From Oceanicaulis alexandrii DSM 11625 (GTDB taxonomy: Bacteria > Pseudomonadota > Alphaproteobacteria > Caulobacterales > Maricaulaceae), in assembly GCF_000420265.1 (NCBI RefSeq), contig NZ_ATUP01000001.1, forward strand, positions 930,001-994,000: DNA of 64,000 nucleotides, read 5' to 3'. Positions 26,000-35,521 of this stretch are shown in pieces. The translations under genes and the position numbers were made by a program. Each line of letters starts with the position of its first letter. Position 1 is the first letter of the stretch. The notes beneath the pieces are model-generated. The model was not told the DNA's origin, searched no databases, and saw nothing but the letters and a program-made list of their open reading frames with translations.

Positions 26000-27577
26000 C
26001 TATTCGGCCGGCAGCGGGGCGAACCCGCCCTGAGGCTTATGGGATGCGCCGCGTGATGGACCGTCCGGATACGGTCCCTTGCGGACATATTTGATCATCA
26101 ACATCACTTCCACGACCGCCAGCGCGCCATAGAGCGCGGTGAAACCGACAATGGTCATGATCATTTGCGTGGGATGAAGGCTCGACACCCCTTCAAAGGT
26201 CGGCAAGACGCCTTCAATGATCCAGGGTTGGCGGCCATATTCCGCCAACAGCCAGCCCAGCTCGGCGGCCACCCAGGGCAGCGGCAACGACACCAGGGCC
26301 AGCTTCAGGAACCAGCGCGTTTCATGCTTGCGCATCGAGCTCAGCACAAAAGCGGTCCCGAACAGGGCGATGAAGTAGAAACCCAGCCCCGCCATGAAAC
26401 GAAAGCTCCAGAACATCACCGCCACATTGGGCACCGTGTCCATCGCAGCTTGCGCGATCAGGTCCGGCCCCGCCTCGCGCGGGTCAGCCACATAGCGCCG
26501 CAACAGCATGGCGTAGCCCAGATCATCCCGGGCGCTTTCAAACTGCGCCTGGGCGTCTGCATTCTCAGGATCCTCGCGCAGGCGCATCATGGCGTCATAA
26601 GCTAGAACGCCGTTTTCGATACGGGTCTCCGCCTGCTCGACCAACGGCAGAATGCCTTCCACCTCGCCATCCAGAGACCGGGTCGAGATCAGACCCAGCA
26701 CCCACGGGATGCTGATGGCGTGCTCGGTTTCCTGGGTTTCGCGATTGGGAAAGCCCACCAGCGTCAGGGGCGCCGGCGCGGGTTCGGTGTGCCACATGGC
26801 CTCAAGTGAGGCGAGTTTCATTTTCTGGTTATCGGTCAGCGCGTAACCGCTTTCATCGCCCAGCACCACGACCGACAGGGCGCTCGCCAGACCAAACGCG
26901 GCGGCGACCGTCATCGAGCGCTTGGCGAAGCCCACAAAGCGGCGATTGAGCAAGAAGAAGGCTGAGATCGCCAGGACGAACAGCGCGCCTGTGACATAGC
27001 CGGCGGACACGGTGTGTACGAATTTCGCCTGGGCGACCGGGTTGAAGAGCACCGCCATGAAGTCAGTGACCTCCATCCGCATGGTCTCGGGATTGAACTC
27101 GGAGCCCACAGGGTTCTGCATCCAGCCATTGGCAATCAGAATCCACAGCGCTGACAGGTTGGTGCCCAGCGCCATCAGCCAGGTCGCGGTCAGATGCCCG
27201 CGCTTGCTCATCCGATCCCAGCCAAAGAAGAACAGGCCCACCAGCGTGGCTTCCAGGAAGAAGGCCATCAGGCCCTCAATCGCCAGCGGCGCCCCGAACA
27301 CATCGCCCACATAATGAGAATAGTAGGACCAGTTCATGCCGAACTGGAATTCCATGGTGATCCCGGTGGACACGCCCAGCACGAAGTTGATGCCGAACAG
27401 CGTGCCCCAGAACTTCGTCATGTCCCGCCAGACCTGCCGGCCCGTCATCACATAAACGCTCTCCATGATGGCGAGTATGATGGACAGTCCAAGCGTGAGC
27501 GGTACAAAGAGGAAGTGATACATCGCGGTCAGCGCGAACTGCCACCGCGATAATTCCACAACGGTCATATCGACCAT
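26000..27577 (-). CDS. cydA: Cytochrome bd ubiquinol oxidase subunit I
   Basis: A 525-residue haem-bearing subunit. The haem b595 ligand His is in ALTAMYHFLFVPLTLG near the start. A long hydrophilic Q-loop lies around residues 250-380, making it the long (E. coli-like) form. GRQPW in LAEYGRQPWIIEG is invariant near the C terminus. Met at 27577 (MVDMTVVEL) is chosen because GGAGGG lies 6 nt upstream and homologues start there; the ~57 upstream in-frame residues are not protein-like. First gene of cydA-cydB-cydX. Confidence 0.96.
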   Translation of the reverse strand: MVDMTVVELSRWQFALTAMYHFLFVPLTLGLSIILAIMESVYVMTGRQVWRDMTKFWGTLFGINFVLGVSTGITMEFQFGMNWSYYSHYVGDVFGAPLAIEGLMAFFLEATLVGLFFFGWDRMSKRGHLTATWLMALGTNLSALWILIANGWMQNPVGSEFNPETMRMEVTDFMAVLFNPVAQAKFVHTVSAGYVTGALFVLAISAFFLLNRRFVGFAKRSMTVAAAFGLASALSVVVLGDESGYALTDNQKMKLASLEAMWHTEPAPAPLTLVGFPNRETQETEHAISIPWVLGLISTRSLDGEVEGILPLVEQAETRIENGVLAYDAMMRLREDPENADAQAQFESARDDLGYAMLLRRYVADPREAGPDLIAQAAMDTVPNVAVMFWSFRFMAGLGFYFIALFGTAFVLSSMRKHETRWFLKLALVSLPLPWVAAELGWLLAEYGRQPWIIEGVLPTFEGVSSLHPTQMIMTIVGFTALYGALAVVEVMLMIKYVRKGPYPDGPSRGASHKPQGGFAPLPAE

Positions 27578-27726
27578 TTCACCCTCCAAGGCTTTAAAAG
27601 CAGTCTTTAAATGAGTACGCCCGAAAGCGCATTGGCCGCCCTTATCAGGCAGAAACGTTAGTTTGTATCGTCTGCAAGGTGTCGCATGGGACGAGGCGCC
27701 GCAGTCAAAACCGGGCAAGGGCGTGT

Positions 27727-29451
27727 ATGTCGCAGGCCATGAGCACATCTGAATTGTCAGCCGACACCGAAGCAGCAGCCCGTAAAGCCCGCAAGGCGGA
27801 GCTGGGCGCCCTACTGAAGGCGTGGGGCGAACCCGCGACCGCCTTGACCCGGCAAAGCACGGCCTTCGGCGCGGCCCAGTATGCCGTTTTCATCGGCTTC
27901 GCCTGGGGGGCGGCCTGGGCGGTCAGCGCCCTGGTGAACGGCGGTGCAGTCTGGCCCGGACTGTGTCTTGCGTTAGTGTGCGCAGGCGTTCGGGCGGCCC
28001 TGCAGGCTGCAGAAACCCGAACCGGGGTGGAGGCCAGCCTGAAAGTGCGCCAGACCGTACGCGCCCTGGCGGCCCGCAAGCTCGCAGCCCTCGGCCCAGG
28101 CTATACGGAGCGCTTTGATTCAGGGGAGACGACCTCCGCCCTGATCGACGCCGTGGACAAGCTTGACGGGTATTATGGACGCTATCGTCCCTTGATGGGC
28201 GTGGTCATGGCCGGGCCTTTGATCATCATGGCGGCGGCGTTCAGCGCCAGCTACATCGTCGGCCTGATCTTCCTGATCACCGCCCCTCTGCTGATCGTCT
28301 TCATGGCGCTGGTAGGCGCAGGCGCAGCTGCGGCGTCCAAAGACCAGCTCACGACGCTGCAGCGTCTCGCAGGACGGTTCAACGACCGCCTGCGTGCGCT
28401 TGAAACCCTGAACGCCTTTAACGCTGTGGAACGCGAGCGCGACGGCCTGGCCCAGGCGTCTGAAGACTTCCGGCGGCGCACGATGAAGGTGCTGGCGATG
28501 GCCTTCCTGTCGTCGGGCGTGCTGGAGTTTTTCGCAGCGCTGTCTGTTGCAGGATCCGCGATCTATATCGGCTTTTCGCTATTGGGCGAGATGCCGTTCA
28601 GCACCGGCGAGACCATCACGCTTCAGACCGGGCTGTTCTGTCTGATCCTGGCGCCGGAATTCTATATGCCATTGCGACGCCTCTCTGCGGCGTATCATGA
28701 CCGTGCGGACGCCGAGGCTGGGGCTGAGGCGCTAGCGCCTTTCATGGCGGAGGCTGACGCGACGCCTCAAACCACTTTGGCGACGACCGTCACCACAGAC
28801 ATACCCGCCCCTCCCGCAATCCGGTTCGAGCAAGCAGGCTCCGTCTATCCCGATGGGCGCCGCGGGCTCGACCCGCTCAGCTTTGAAGCGCCTGCTGGCC
28901 AAATCACCGCCCTTTGGGGGCCGTCCGGCGTTGGAAAGTCCACCGCGCTGAAACTCTTGATGGGCTATGCGCCGCATACGGACGGCCAGGTCCTTGTGGA
29001 CGGCGTCGAGCTCACAGCGCCTCTGATCGGGCAAGCGGCCTGGATCGCGCAACGTCCCCATGTGTTTTACGGAAGTCTGATCGACAATATCAGCCTGTTT
29101 GACCGCTCCTTGCCTCTTGATCGTATCCAGAGCGCGGCGGAAACCGCGGGCGTCATGGATTTCGCCGCCAGCCTGCCTGATGGTCTTGAAACCCTCATCG
29201 GCGATCAAGGCTACGGCCTGTCTGGCGGCCAGGCGCAACGCCTGGCGCTGGCGCGCGCCTGGGCGGTGGATATGAAAATCGTCCTGCTGGACGAACCCAC
29301 CGCCCATCTGGACGGCGAGGCGGAAGCGCGCTTTCTCACGGCGCTCAAACGCATCAGCGAAGGCCGCACCGTGATCATCGCCACCCACAGCCCCGCCGTG
29401 CGCGATGTCGCAGATCAGGTCATCAGGCTTGAGACCGAGGGCGCGTCATGA
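27727..29451 (+). CDS. cydD: ABC transporter CydD (cytochrome bd assembly)
   Basis: A 574-residue half transporter: six-helix membrane domain (residues ~40-330) fused to an ATPase domain with Walker A GPSGVGKST, signature LSGGQ (YGLSGGQAQRL) and Walker B VLLDEPTAHLD. CydDC exports cysteine/glutathione or controls haem supply to the periplasm and is needed to assemble cytochrome bd. ATG 27727 is used; MSTSE at 27739 is another possibility. It is divergent from cydA, 149 nt apart. That gap contains two CTTTAAA repeats (27592-27598, 27605-27611), but no FNR box was visible. Confidence 0.93.
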   Translation: MSQAMSTSELSADTEAAARKARKAELGALLKAWGEPATALTRQSTAFGAAQYAVFIGFAWGAAWAVSALVNGGAVWPGLCLALVCAGVRAALQAAETRTGVEASLKVRQTVRALAARKLAALGPGYTERFDSGETTSALIDAVDKLDGYYGRYRPLMGVVMAGPLIIMAAAFSASYIVGLIFLITAPLLIVFMALVGAGAAAASKDQLTTLQRLAGRFNDRLRALETLNAFNAVERERDGLAQASEDFRRRTMKVLAMAFLSSGVLEFFAALSVAGSAIYIGFSLLGEMPFSTGETITLQTGLFCLILAPEFYMPLRRLSAAYHDRADAEAGAEALAPFMAEADATPQTTLATTVTTDIPAPPAIRFEQAGSVYPDGRRGLDPLSFEAPAGQITALWGPSGVGKSTALKLLMGYAPHTDGQVLVDGVELTAPLIGQAAWIAQRPHVFYGSLIDNISLFDRSLPLDRIQSAAETAGVMDFAASLPDGLETLIGDQGYGLSGGQAQRLALARAWAVDMKIVLLDEPTAHLDGEAEARFLTALKRISEGRTVIIATHSPAVRDVADQVIRLETEGAS

Positions 29452-31175
29452 AGGATCTGCGCTTCTTCCTCGCCCTGGCGCGTCCGGACCGCTGGTGGCT
29501 TCGCCTGGGCGCCGCCTTGTCCGCGCTGACGCTGCTGGCCGGCATCGGTCTTCTCTCTTTGTCAGGCTGGTTCATCACCGCGTCCGCGGTCGCCGGACTG
29601 GCGGGCGCCGGACGCGCCTTCAACTACCTGTTCGCCTCAGGCGGCGTACGCGGCTTTGCCCTGAGCCGCACGGTCGGGCGCTATGCCGAGCGCATGGTCA
29701 CCCATGAAGCCACATTCCGGATTCTCTCGCGCCTGCGCCTCTGGGTGTTTGAAACCGCCGCACCGCTGGCCCCCGCCGGGCTCGGGCGCATAAGAGGGGG
29801 AGATCTGCTCTCCCGCGTCACCCAGGATGTGGACGCGCTGGATGCGCTGTATCTGCGCTTTGTGACGCCTGTCACCGCCGCACTGGCGGGCGCGCTGTTC
29901 ACCAGCGTGCTGCTGGCGTTTCTGGCGCCAGCCGCCTTGCCGGGCGTCTTGGGGGTGTTCGTTCTGGCGAGCGTGATCCTGCCTCTGCGCGTCGCCAAGA
30001 CCGCAGGCAAGGCCGGCGAGGCCCTGACGCAAAACGCCAGTTCCATGCGGGCGGACGCCGCAGACCTGGTCTCCGGACTGGCTGAACTCAAGGCCTATGG
30101 AGCTGAACACCGCATCATCGCCCATCTGGAAGACTCAAACGCCAAATGCGTCGCAGCGCAGCGCGAGATCGCCCGCATCTCCATGTGGAATGGCGCGCTT
30201 CTGGCGCTCTCTGCGCCCGCAAGTTTCGTGCTTGGCTTTGGCCTGGCCGCGGCGTCAGGCGCTTCCGCACCAGTCTCCGCGCTGGCGGGCTTTGTCGCCT
30301 TCGCGCTTTTTGAAGCCGCCGCGCCACTGGTTCAGGCGGCCGAGCTCTATGGCAAGACCACAGCCTCCGCCCGCCGGCTCAAGGCGCTGACGGAAATCAC
30401 ACCCGCCGTAAGCGATCCCGATTCGCCTCAGCCCTTGCCTGATCGCTGGGATATTGAGGTGAAGGAGCTTCATTTCAGCTATCCGGATACGGATGCGCCC
30501 GTCCTGCAAAACGCAAATCTGGGCCTGCCCGAAGGCGGGCGGCTGGCGCTGGTCGGCGCATCCGGCGCCGGAAAATCCAGCCTGATCAAACTTTTGATGC
30601 GCTTTTACGCAGCTCAGTCCGGCGAAATCAGCTTGGGCGGGACAGCGCTGGACGCCCTTCCGATCGCCGACACCCGCAGCCGCTTCGCCCTTGTCGATCA
30701 ACGCGCGGAGCTCTTGTCGACGACCATCCGCGCCAATTTGCGCCTGGCGGATCCCGAGGCGAGCGATGAGGCGCTCTGGCATGCGCTGGAACGCGCGCGC
30801 GCGGCGGATTTCGTCCGCAAATTGCCTGACGGGTTGATGAGCTGGACCGGCGAGCTGGGCGGCTTGGTGTCAGGGGGACAGGCGCGCCGGATCGCCCTGG
30901 CGCGCGCCTTCGTCAAGAACGCTCCGGTGCTCTTGCTCGACGAACCCACAGAAGGGCTCGACGCGGGCACCGAAACTGATTTCCTGAATGCGCTGGATGA
31001 CTGGCTGGATGAAGATGCACGCCGCAGCACGCTCATCGTGACGCACCGTGCACGCCTGCTGGAGCGGGCCTATCAAGTCGCGGTTCTTGATAAAGGCGAG
31101 ATCGCCGATCAAGGATCCACACAAGAGATGAGAGCCTCGAGCCCGGCGTTCAGACGCCTCTTCCCGAACGCCTAG
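29448..31175 (+). CDS. cydC: ABC transporter CydC (cytochrome bd assembly)
   Basis: A 575-residue half transporter, heterodimer partner of CydD. Membrane domain about residues 15-300; ATPase domain with Walker A GASGAGKSS, signature LVSGGQARR and Walker B VLLLDEPTEGLD. The start overlaps the cydD stop by ATGA (29448), so the two are translationally coupled, matching equal stoichiometry. The 3' end overlaps the convergent hypothetical gene by 4 nt. Confidence 0.94.
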   Translation: MKDLRFFLALARPDRWWLRLGAALSALTLLAGIGLLSLSGWFITASAVAGLAGAGRAFNYLFASGGVRGFALSRTVGRYAERMVTHEATFRILSRLRLWVFETAAPLAPAGLGRIRGGDLLSRVTQDVDALDALYLRFVTPVTAALAGALFTSVLLAFLAPAALPGVLGVFVLASVILPLRVAKTAGKAGEALTQNASSMRADAADLVSGLAELKAYGAEHRIIAHLEDSNAKCVAAQREIARISMWNGALLALSAPASFVLGFGLAAASGASAPVSALAGFVAFALFEAAAPLVQAAELYGKTTASARRLKALTEITPAVSDPDSPQPLPDRWDIEVKELHFSYPDTDAPVLQNANLGLPEGGRLALVGASGAGKSSLIKLLMRFYAAQSGEISLGGTALDALPIADTRSRFALVDQRAELLSTTIRANLRLADPEASDEALWHALERARAADFVRKLPDGLMSWTGELGGLVSGGQARRIALARAFVKNAPVLLLDEPTEGLDAGTETDFLNALDDWLDEDARRSTLIVTHRARLLERAYQVAVLDKGEIADQGSTQEMRASSPAFRRLFPNA

Positions 31176-31621
31176 GGGAAGGGGAGGCGGTCCTCGTTCT
31201 CGACTCCGGGATCAACCACGACGCGCTGGCCCGTCTCCTGGTTTCGCAGAACGATCTGATAGCGATAGGTGAAAAACTCGTTGCACCGATCCAGCACGAC
31301 GACGCTTTGTCTGCCGTCATCACCGAAAGACACCTCAAAGTCTGTGTCTTCAGGCATGACGGCGATGCCGTCCCAGACTTTCCCGTCCAGCTCGAAACGC
31401 TCGAATTCCCAGCCCTGCGTCATGACGACGAAAATCATGTCGGTGGGAAAGTCGATAAAGAAATTGCCGTTTCGTTCGCCCACATAGGCGGAAAAGGTCT
31501 GAACGAGCTCATTATCTATTTCGGTGATGGCAGGTTCTACATAGACGGCGATATGGCGAACATCGCGCCCGCTGAATCCGAGCGCCTTGACACGCTCGAC
31601 CTGTGATTGAACGCCACTCAT
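31172..31621 (-). CDS. Hypothetical protein, partner of the TPR gene
   Basis: A 149-residue protein that I do not recognise. It is soluble, acidic and predicted alpha/beta with several strand-like segments (GNFFIDFPTDMIFVVMTQGW; SFGDDGRQSVVVLDRCNEFF), with no signal peptide or membrane span. ATG 31621 begins 1 nt after the stop of the TIR-like/TPR gene, so translation is probably coupled and the products may act together. It overlaps cydC at the 3' end. Confidence 0.6.
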   Translation of the reverse strand: MSGVQSQVERVKALGFSGRDVRHIAVYVEPAITEIDNELVQTFSAYVGERNGNFFIDFPTDMIFVVMTQGWEFERFELDGKVWDGIAVMPEDTDFEVSFGDDGRQSVVVLDRCNEFFTYRYQIVLRNQETGQRVVVDPGVENEDRLPFP

Positions 31622-31622
31622 A

Positions 31623-33629
31623 TCAGCCCCCTTGAGATACCCCACTCTCGGCGGTGTTCGCCTGATCCACTTCAGACCAAAACGCCAAGAAAGAGCGACG
31701 AGCGTAGCCCAATTCCTGTAAAGACTGTCTTACTTGCAAAGCCCGACTGACATCACCCATGCGCCAGGCGATTCGCGCTTCCAGATCCCGCGCCTGCATC
31801 GGACGCGGTTCGGCGATCAGAGCGATCTGATTGAGCGCAGAGCGGTACATCATATCCGCCTCCCCCTGCTGCCCCAGCGCACTCAAGGCTTCGGCGCGCA
31901 CATAAGACGCTTCAGCCAGGTAAGGACGCGCGGTTTCAAAGCCTGCGGCCACCGATTGCTCGCCGGCGCTGACGGCCTGGGTCGCCTCCAGAACGGCGGT
32001 GTCATACGATCCCGCTTTCAACGCGAGCGAAGCCGAGAGAGTGAGGGCTGCGGACCGGCTCAGGAACCGCCCGTCATTCTCACCGTTTTCATTACTTCGC
32101 GCCGCCAGTCGGCGCGCCTCGCCAATCAGCAATTGCGCCCTGATCAGGTCATCGCGCATCAAAGCGATCTGGGCGCGCTGAAAAATCAAACTGACATACA
32201 GCCGCGCATACCGGTCATTGTCAGGCGACGCTTCATAGAGTGCGCTGACGCTGTCCAGAGCCAGGTCCAGAAACTGCGCGCCTTGTTCATCTTCACCCAT
32301 ATCGGTTGCTAGCGAAGCGATCTGGGCGCGCGTATGTGCGACTTTCACCAGCGTGCGGGAATCACCCGGCGCTTGGGCAAGCTGCTCTTGATATAGCGCC
32401 AGCTGCCTCTCACGACTGCTGCGCGCCGCCCCCATATCGCCCGTTTCGCGCTGTGCGTCCGCCAGCCAACCCAGCGTATTGCCAAGGTCGGACACGCCCA
32501 CCACGCCCGCCTGGACCAATCCGTCTCCAAACCGGTCGGCCGCCTGCGAAAAAAGATCCGCGGCGGTCAGAGGGCTGCCGCTCTCGAGTTCGATCACGCC
32601 CCGGTTCAAGGCCGCATAACCTTGTTCAGCCTGATAGCTGGGATTGCCGGGCTCGCCTGCAATCAGAACCTCCGCCATCTGGGCGTAAATGTCGAAATAG
32701 CGATCAGCGGTCATAAGATCACCGCTGCGATAGGCCTGATTGCCGACCCAGTATGCGGACTGCGCATGGTCATAGACGCGCTGCATATTGTTGGGAGCCC
32801 GGTCCAGAAGCGCCTGGGTCAGCTCAAAGGCCGCCGAGAACGCTTCCCGTGCGCCCTCAGGGTCGCCATGCACGTCACGCGCTTCGCCGATCAGATTGAA
32901 CAGTCGCGCGCGGCGGCCCAGCTCATCGTCTGACAGTCCGGCTGCGGACGTGGTGAGATAGGTCTCGGTCAGATCATCGGCCAGGCGGATCAAGGTTTCC
33001 CGGCGCGCCGTATTGGGCAAATGTTGTGTGATGTCGGTCAACAGGCGACTTGAGAACGCTTTTGCGTCCTCCGCCTCATCCTGATAGGCGCTGATCTGGT
33101 CTGCCTGCCAGACGCTTACCCCCAGCATCAGGGCGCAAGCGGCCGCAAGTCCGGTCGCCAGAGGCCGGCGCGCCACAGAACTGGCTGCGGTGCGCGCCAA
33201 AGTCGCGGACGAATCCGTACTGCACTCATGCGCGATGTCGTCAGCCAGATGCTCAAGGCTCATGGTGTCATTATAGAGCGCGCCGATGACCGGCGGCCGC
33301 GGCAAGGTCCAGAAGGCGCCGTTGCTGCGTCGCTCGGCTCGGAGCGCCATAGGCAGCACGGGCCGTTCGCTCTCCAGTCCGACGACATGGACGTGGTGCA
33401 TCCCGTTGGACCAGACAAAGTCTTCCAGAAAATTGTTGAGCGGCTGGCATTTCAAAGAGGCGGGAGAACACAGAACGATCAATCGCGCCTTTTTCTCCGC
33501 CACGCCCACATCAGCGGCCATGGCCACGCGAACGCCCCTGTCGAGCAGGGCTTGCCGCAGGTTCTGTGCGGACGCCTCGTCGGCGTTCGCGGCGGCGATG
33601 ATCACCAAGGGCTGCTTACTGGCGTTCAA
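31623..33629 (-). CDS. TIR-like domain / membrane span / TPR-repeat protein
   Basis: A 668-residue protein in three parts. Residues ~5-130 look like a degenerate TIR/flavodoxin-like domain (PLVIIAAANADEASAQNLRQ; KKARLIVLCSPASLKCQPLN), lacking the usual opening F-x-S-Y-S and the catalytic Glu context. A single membrane helix follows (PLATGLAAACALMLGVSVW). About 450 residues of TPR-like helical repeats come next, presumably periplasmic. A TTG start at 33629 with AGGA 9 nt upstream is favoured; a TTG at 33662 is the alternative. Eukaryotic-like sensor or scaffold proteins have this shape, but the ligand is unknown. Confidence 0.65.
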   Translation of the reverse strand: MNASKQPLVIIAAANADEASAQNLRQALLDRGVRVAMAADVGVAEKKARLIVLCSPASLKCQPLNNFLEDFVWSNGMHHVHVVGLESERPVLPMALRAERRSNGAFWTLPRPPVIGALYNDTMSLEHLADDIAHECSTDSSATLARTAASSVARRPLATGLAAACALMLGVSVWQADQISAYQDEAEDAKAFSSRLLTDITQHLPNTARRETLIRLADDLTETYLTTSAAGLSDDELGRRARLFNLIGEARDVHGDPEGAREAFSAAFELTQALLDRAPNNMQRVYDHAQSAYWVGNQAYRSGDLMTADRYFDIYAQMAEVLIAGEPGNPSYQAEQGYAALNRGVIELESGSPLTAADLFSQAADRFGDGLVQAGVVGVSDLGNTLGWLADAQRETGDMGAARSSRERQLALYQEQLAQAPGDSRTLVKVAHTRAQIASLATDMGEDEQGAQFLDLALDSVSALYEASPDNDRYARLYVSLIFQRAQIALMRDDLIRAQLLIGEARRLAARSNENGENDGRFLSRSAALTLSASLALKAGSYDTAVLEATQAVSAGEQSVAAGFETARPYLAEASYVRAEALSALGQQGEADMMYRSALNQIALIAEPRPMQARDLEARIAWRMGDVSRALQVRQSLQELGYARRSFLAFWSEVDQANTAESGVSQGG

Positions 33630-33805
33630 TGATTCATGTCCTGAAAAATGAAATGGCCTCAACTTATTTGTATAGACTCTTGGTCAATTGATAAGCGTCA
33701 GGATTAACAGGAGTTTGCGCAAGGTCTCTCAGGTGTGTTCGGCAAGTATCACTCATAAAGAGAATTTGCGCCAGACCTTCATTCCGCGTCAATTCCTATC
33801 AAGCC

Positions 33806-33830
33806 ATTGAATTAATATATCGAATTCAAT
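33806..33830. promoter_or_regulatory. 8-bp inverted repeat upstream of the TPR gene
   Basis: ATTGAATT (33806-33813) and AATTCAAT (33823-33830) flank 9 nt in the A+T-rich ~350-nt gap (33630-33982) between the TPR gene and tRNA-Leu. Its form suits a dimeric regulator. No clear promoter pair could be assigned, and the rest of the gap shows no gene. Confidence 0.4.
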
Positions 33831-33982
33831 TATCGGAAAAACTTTCAAGACCTTGAGCGAAAAAATGAAAATCACGTTTCAGGGCATTTAAGCCCTCGCA
33901 ATCATTTCATCTTTTGTTGTGGAAAGGTGGATGGTCGACATCGCTTTCGCCCTGGGCGGTTCGAGACTGACCAGGGACGAGA

Positions 33983-34069
33983 TGGTACGGGCGGTCGGAC
34001 TCGAACCGACAAGGGCTTGCGCCCGGGGGATTTTGAGTCCCCTGCGTCTACCAATTCCGCCACGCCCGC
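33983..34069 (-). tRNA. tRNA-Leu (anticodon CAA)
   Basis: An 87-nt class II tRNA on minus: acceptor GCGGGCG/CGCCCGT, anticodon stem GGGGA/TCCCC around CTCAAAA giving CAA (reads UUG), a long variable arm (CGGGCGCAAGCCCT region), T arm GTCGG-TTCGAGT-CCGAC and encoded CCA (33983-33985 complement). Confidence 0.95.
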
Positions 34070-34241
34070 ACGCATGTCGACGCAAGCGGTGTATATGCCT
34101 CGAAATTTCTGCCTGGTCGACCCCGGCTTTCAGTACCGTCATCGACATGAATTTCAGCCAGCGCCACCGCAGAGCTGCGTGGACGGTTCGCCTCCCGCTG
34201 ATTAAGACAGAAGCGCCTCTCCTCCCCAAAGGTGACACGCC

Positions 34242-34919
34242 ATGGTGCAATCCCAGCAGGATGAAGCCGGCTCGCAAGACGCCGAGCAAGATCAGCCGCT
34301 CAGTCTGACGGCCGAGTTGGCGCGAATCGCGCACGCCGCCCCTGAAGAGGGGCTGTCGCTTGGCGCATTCAGCGACGCTCTGGGCGAACGGGTGTTCGGC
34401 GCCTTGCTGTTTGCGCTCGCCATTCCGGTCTGCATGCCCTTTCTCTACGGCGTGCCTCAGATTGTCGCTCTGCCCATGATGGCCATCGCCGTGCAAATGG
34501 CGGGCGGACGCGCGCACCCTTGGATGCCGAAGAGCTTTCGCAACCGTCAGCTGGACAAGCCCGGTCTCGTCCGCATCGCGACCTGGTCCCGCAAATGGTT
34601 TGGGTGGCTGGAGGCTCTGGCCCGTCCGCGGCTGAGTGTCTTGTCAGGCCCGACCGCAGAGCGGATTGTCGGCGGCGTCTTCGTCCTGTTTTGCGCGTCC
34701 ATACTCGTCCCTTTACCGGCCACCAACACCACGCCGGGCATCGCCATCGCCATCGCCTCCATCGGCCTGATCACCCGCGACGGGCTGCTGGTTCTGGCGG
34801 GACTGGTCTTAGGCGTCGTCTGGGTCAGCCTTCTGGTCGTCGGCTTCACGTTTTTTGGAGCGGCGTTTATTGATGTGCTGAAAACCTTCATTCTGGGGGT
34901 GTTCGGCGCTGGCGGCTAA
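34242..34919 (+). CDS. ExoD-family membrane protein
   Basis: A 225-residue inner-membrane protein of the ExoD family, named for a Rhizobium locus affecting exopolysaccharide synthesis and alkali tolerance. Conserved pieces: LSLGAFSDALGERVFGALLFALAIP, the P-G-x-P segment AIPVCMPFLYGVPQ, and ILVPLPATNTTPGIAIAIASIGLITRDG. It has four or five hydrophobic segments. The molecular function remains undefined in the family. An upstream AGGTG ribosome site supports ATG 34242. Confidence 0.88.
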   Translation: MVQSQQDEAGSQDAEQDQPLSLTAELARIAHAAPEEGLSLGAFSDALGERVFGALLFALAIPVCMPFLYGVPQIVALPMMAIAVQMAGGRAHPWMPKSFRNRQLDKPGLVRIATWSRKWFGWLEALARPRLSVLSGPTAERIVGGVFVLFCASILVPLPATNTTPGIAIAIASIGLITRDGLLVLAGLVLGVVWVSLLVVGFTFFGAAFIDVLKTFILGVFGAGG

Positions 34920-34987
34920 GACTTGCGTCGCCCTGCGGCTCAGCTCCGTACTCGCCTCGCCCCTGTCTGTGATCTAGGTTTATCGCC

Positions 34988-35521
34988 ATGCTTGAACTTT
35001 CCACCTTCGCCGACCGCTGGACACGCCCGGATCAATGGCCGCTCATCGGGGCGCTCGTTTCCGCCGCATTGCTCGCCGGGGCTTTCGGGTTCGAATTGAT
35101 CGGGCGCTACGCCCCCTGCCCGCTCTGCATCGAGCAACGCTGGGCGCACGCCTATGTTCTGGCGGGCGGGCTGATCACGTTCGCCGCCCTTCACATCCTG
35201 AAACCCGCCAACGCCCTGTTCTGCCGCGCAGCCAGCGCGCTCATCGCGGTTCTGGCCGGGTTCAGCGCCTGGGTGGCGGGCTATCACGCAGGGGGTGAAT
35301 ACGGCTTCTGGCCGCTGTCATGCCAGGCGGGCGACACGACGTCCTTAAGCGTGGATGCACTCTTGAGCTCGCTGAACACGCCGACCAATGTGGTGCTGTG
35401 TGATGAGCCAGCCTGGACCCTGCTGGGCGTATCCATGGCGGGCTATAATGTTCTGATCAGCGCTGCCGTGATGCTGATCTCGATCCTGGTGGTGTTCCGC
35501 AAACCGTATCGGAGCGTGTGA
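34988..35521 (+). CDS. dsbB: Disulfide bond formation protein DsbB
   Basis: A 177-residue inner-membrane quinone reductase that reoxidises periplasmic DsbA. Four membrane spans; the first Cys pair is CPLC (GRYAPCPLCIEQRWAH), and the second pair is Cys in SCQAGDTTS and VVLCDEPAW. All four catalytic cysteines are therefore present, with the partner Arg after CPLCIEQR. The stop overlaps the coq7 start (TGATG), linking a quinone-using enzyme to a quinone-making one. Confidence 0.9.
   Translation: MLELSTFADRWTRPDQWPLIGALVSAALLAGAFGFELIGRYAPCPLCIEQRWAHAYVLAGGLITFAALHILKPANALFCRAASALIAVLAGFSAWVAGYHAGGEYGFWPLSCQAGDTTSLSVDALLSSLNTPTNVVLCDEPAWTLLGVSMAGYNVLISAAVMLISILVVFRKPYRSV

Noticed and set aside
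27578-27726. FNR-type site between cydA and cydD
   Set aside because: No TTGAT-N4-ATCAA sequence is present; only a short CTTTAAA direct repeat was found, and it is not known as an oxygen-response site.
33888-34517. A 209-codon minus-strand open frame upstream of exoD
   Set aside because: It runs through the tRNA-Leu gene and antisense to exoD, with no ribosome site.
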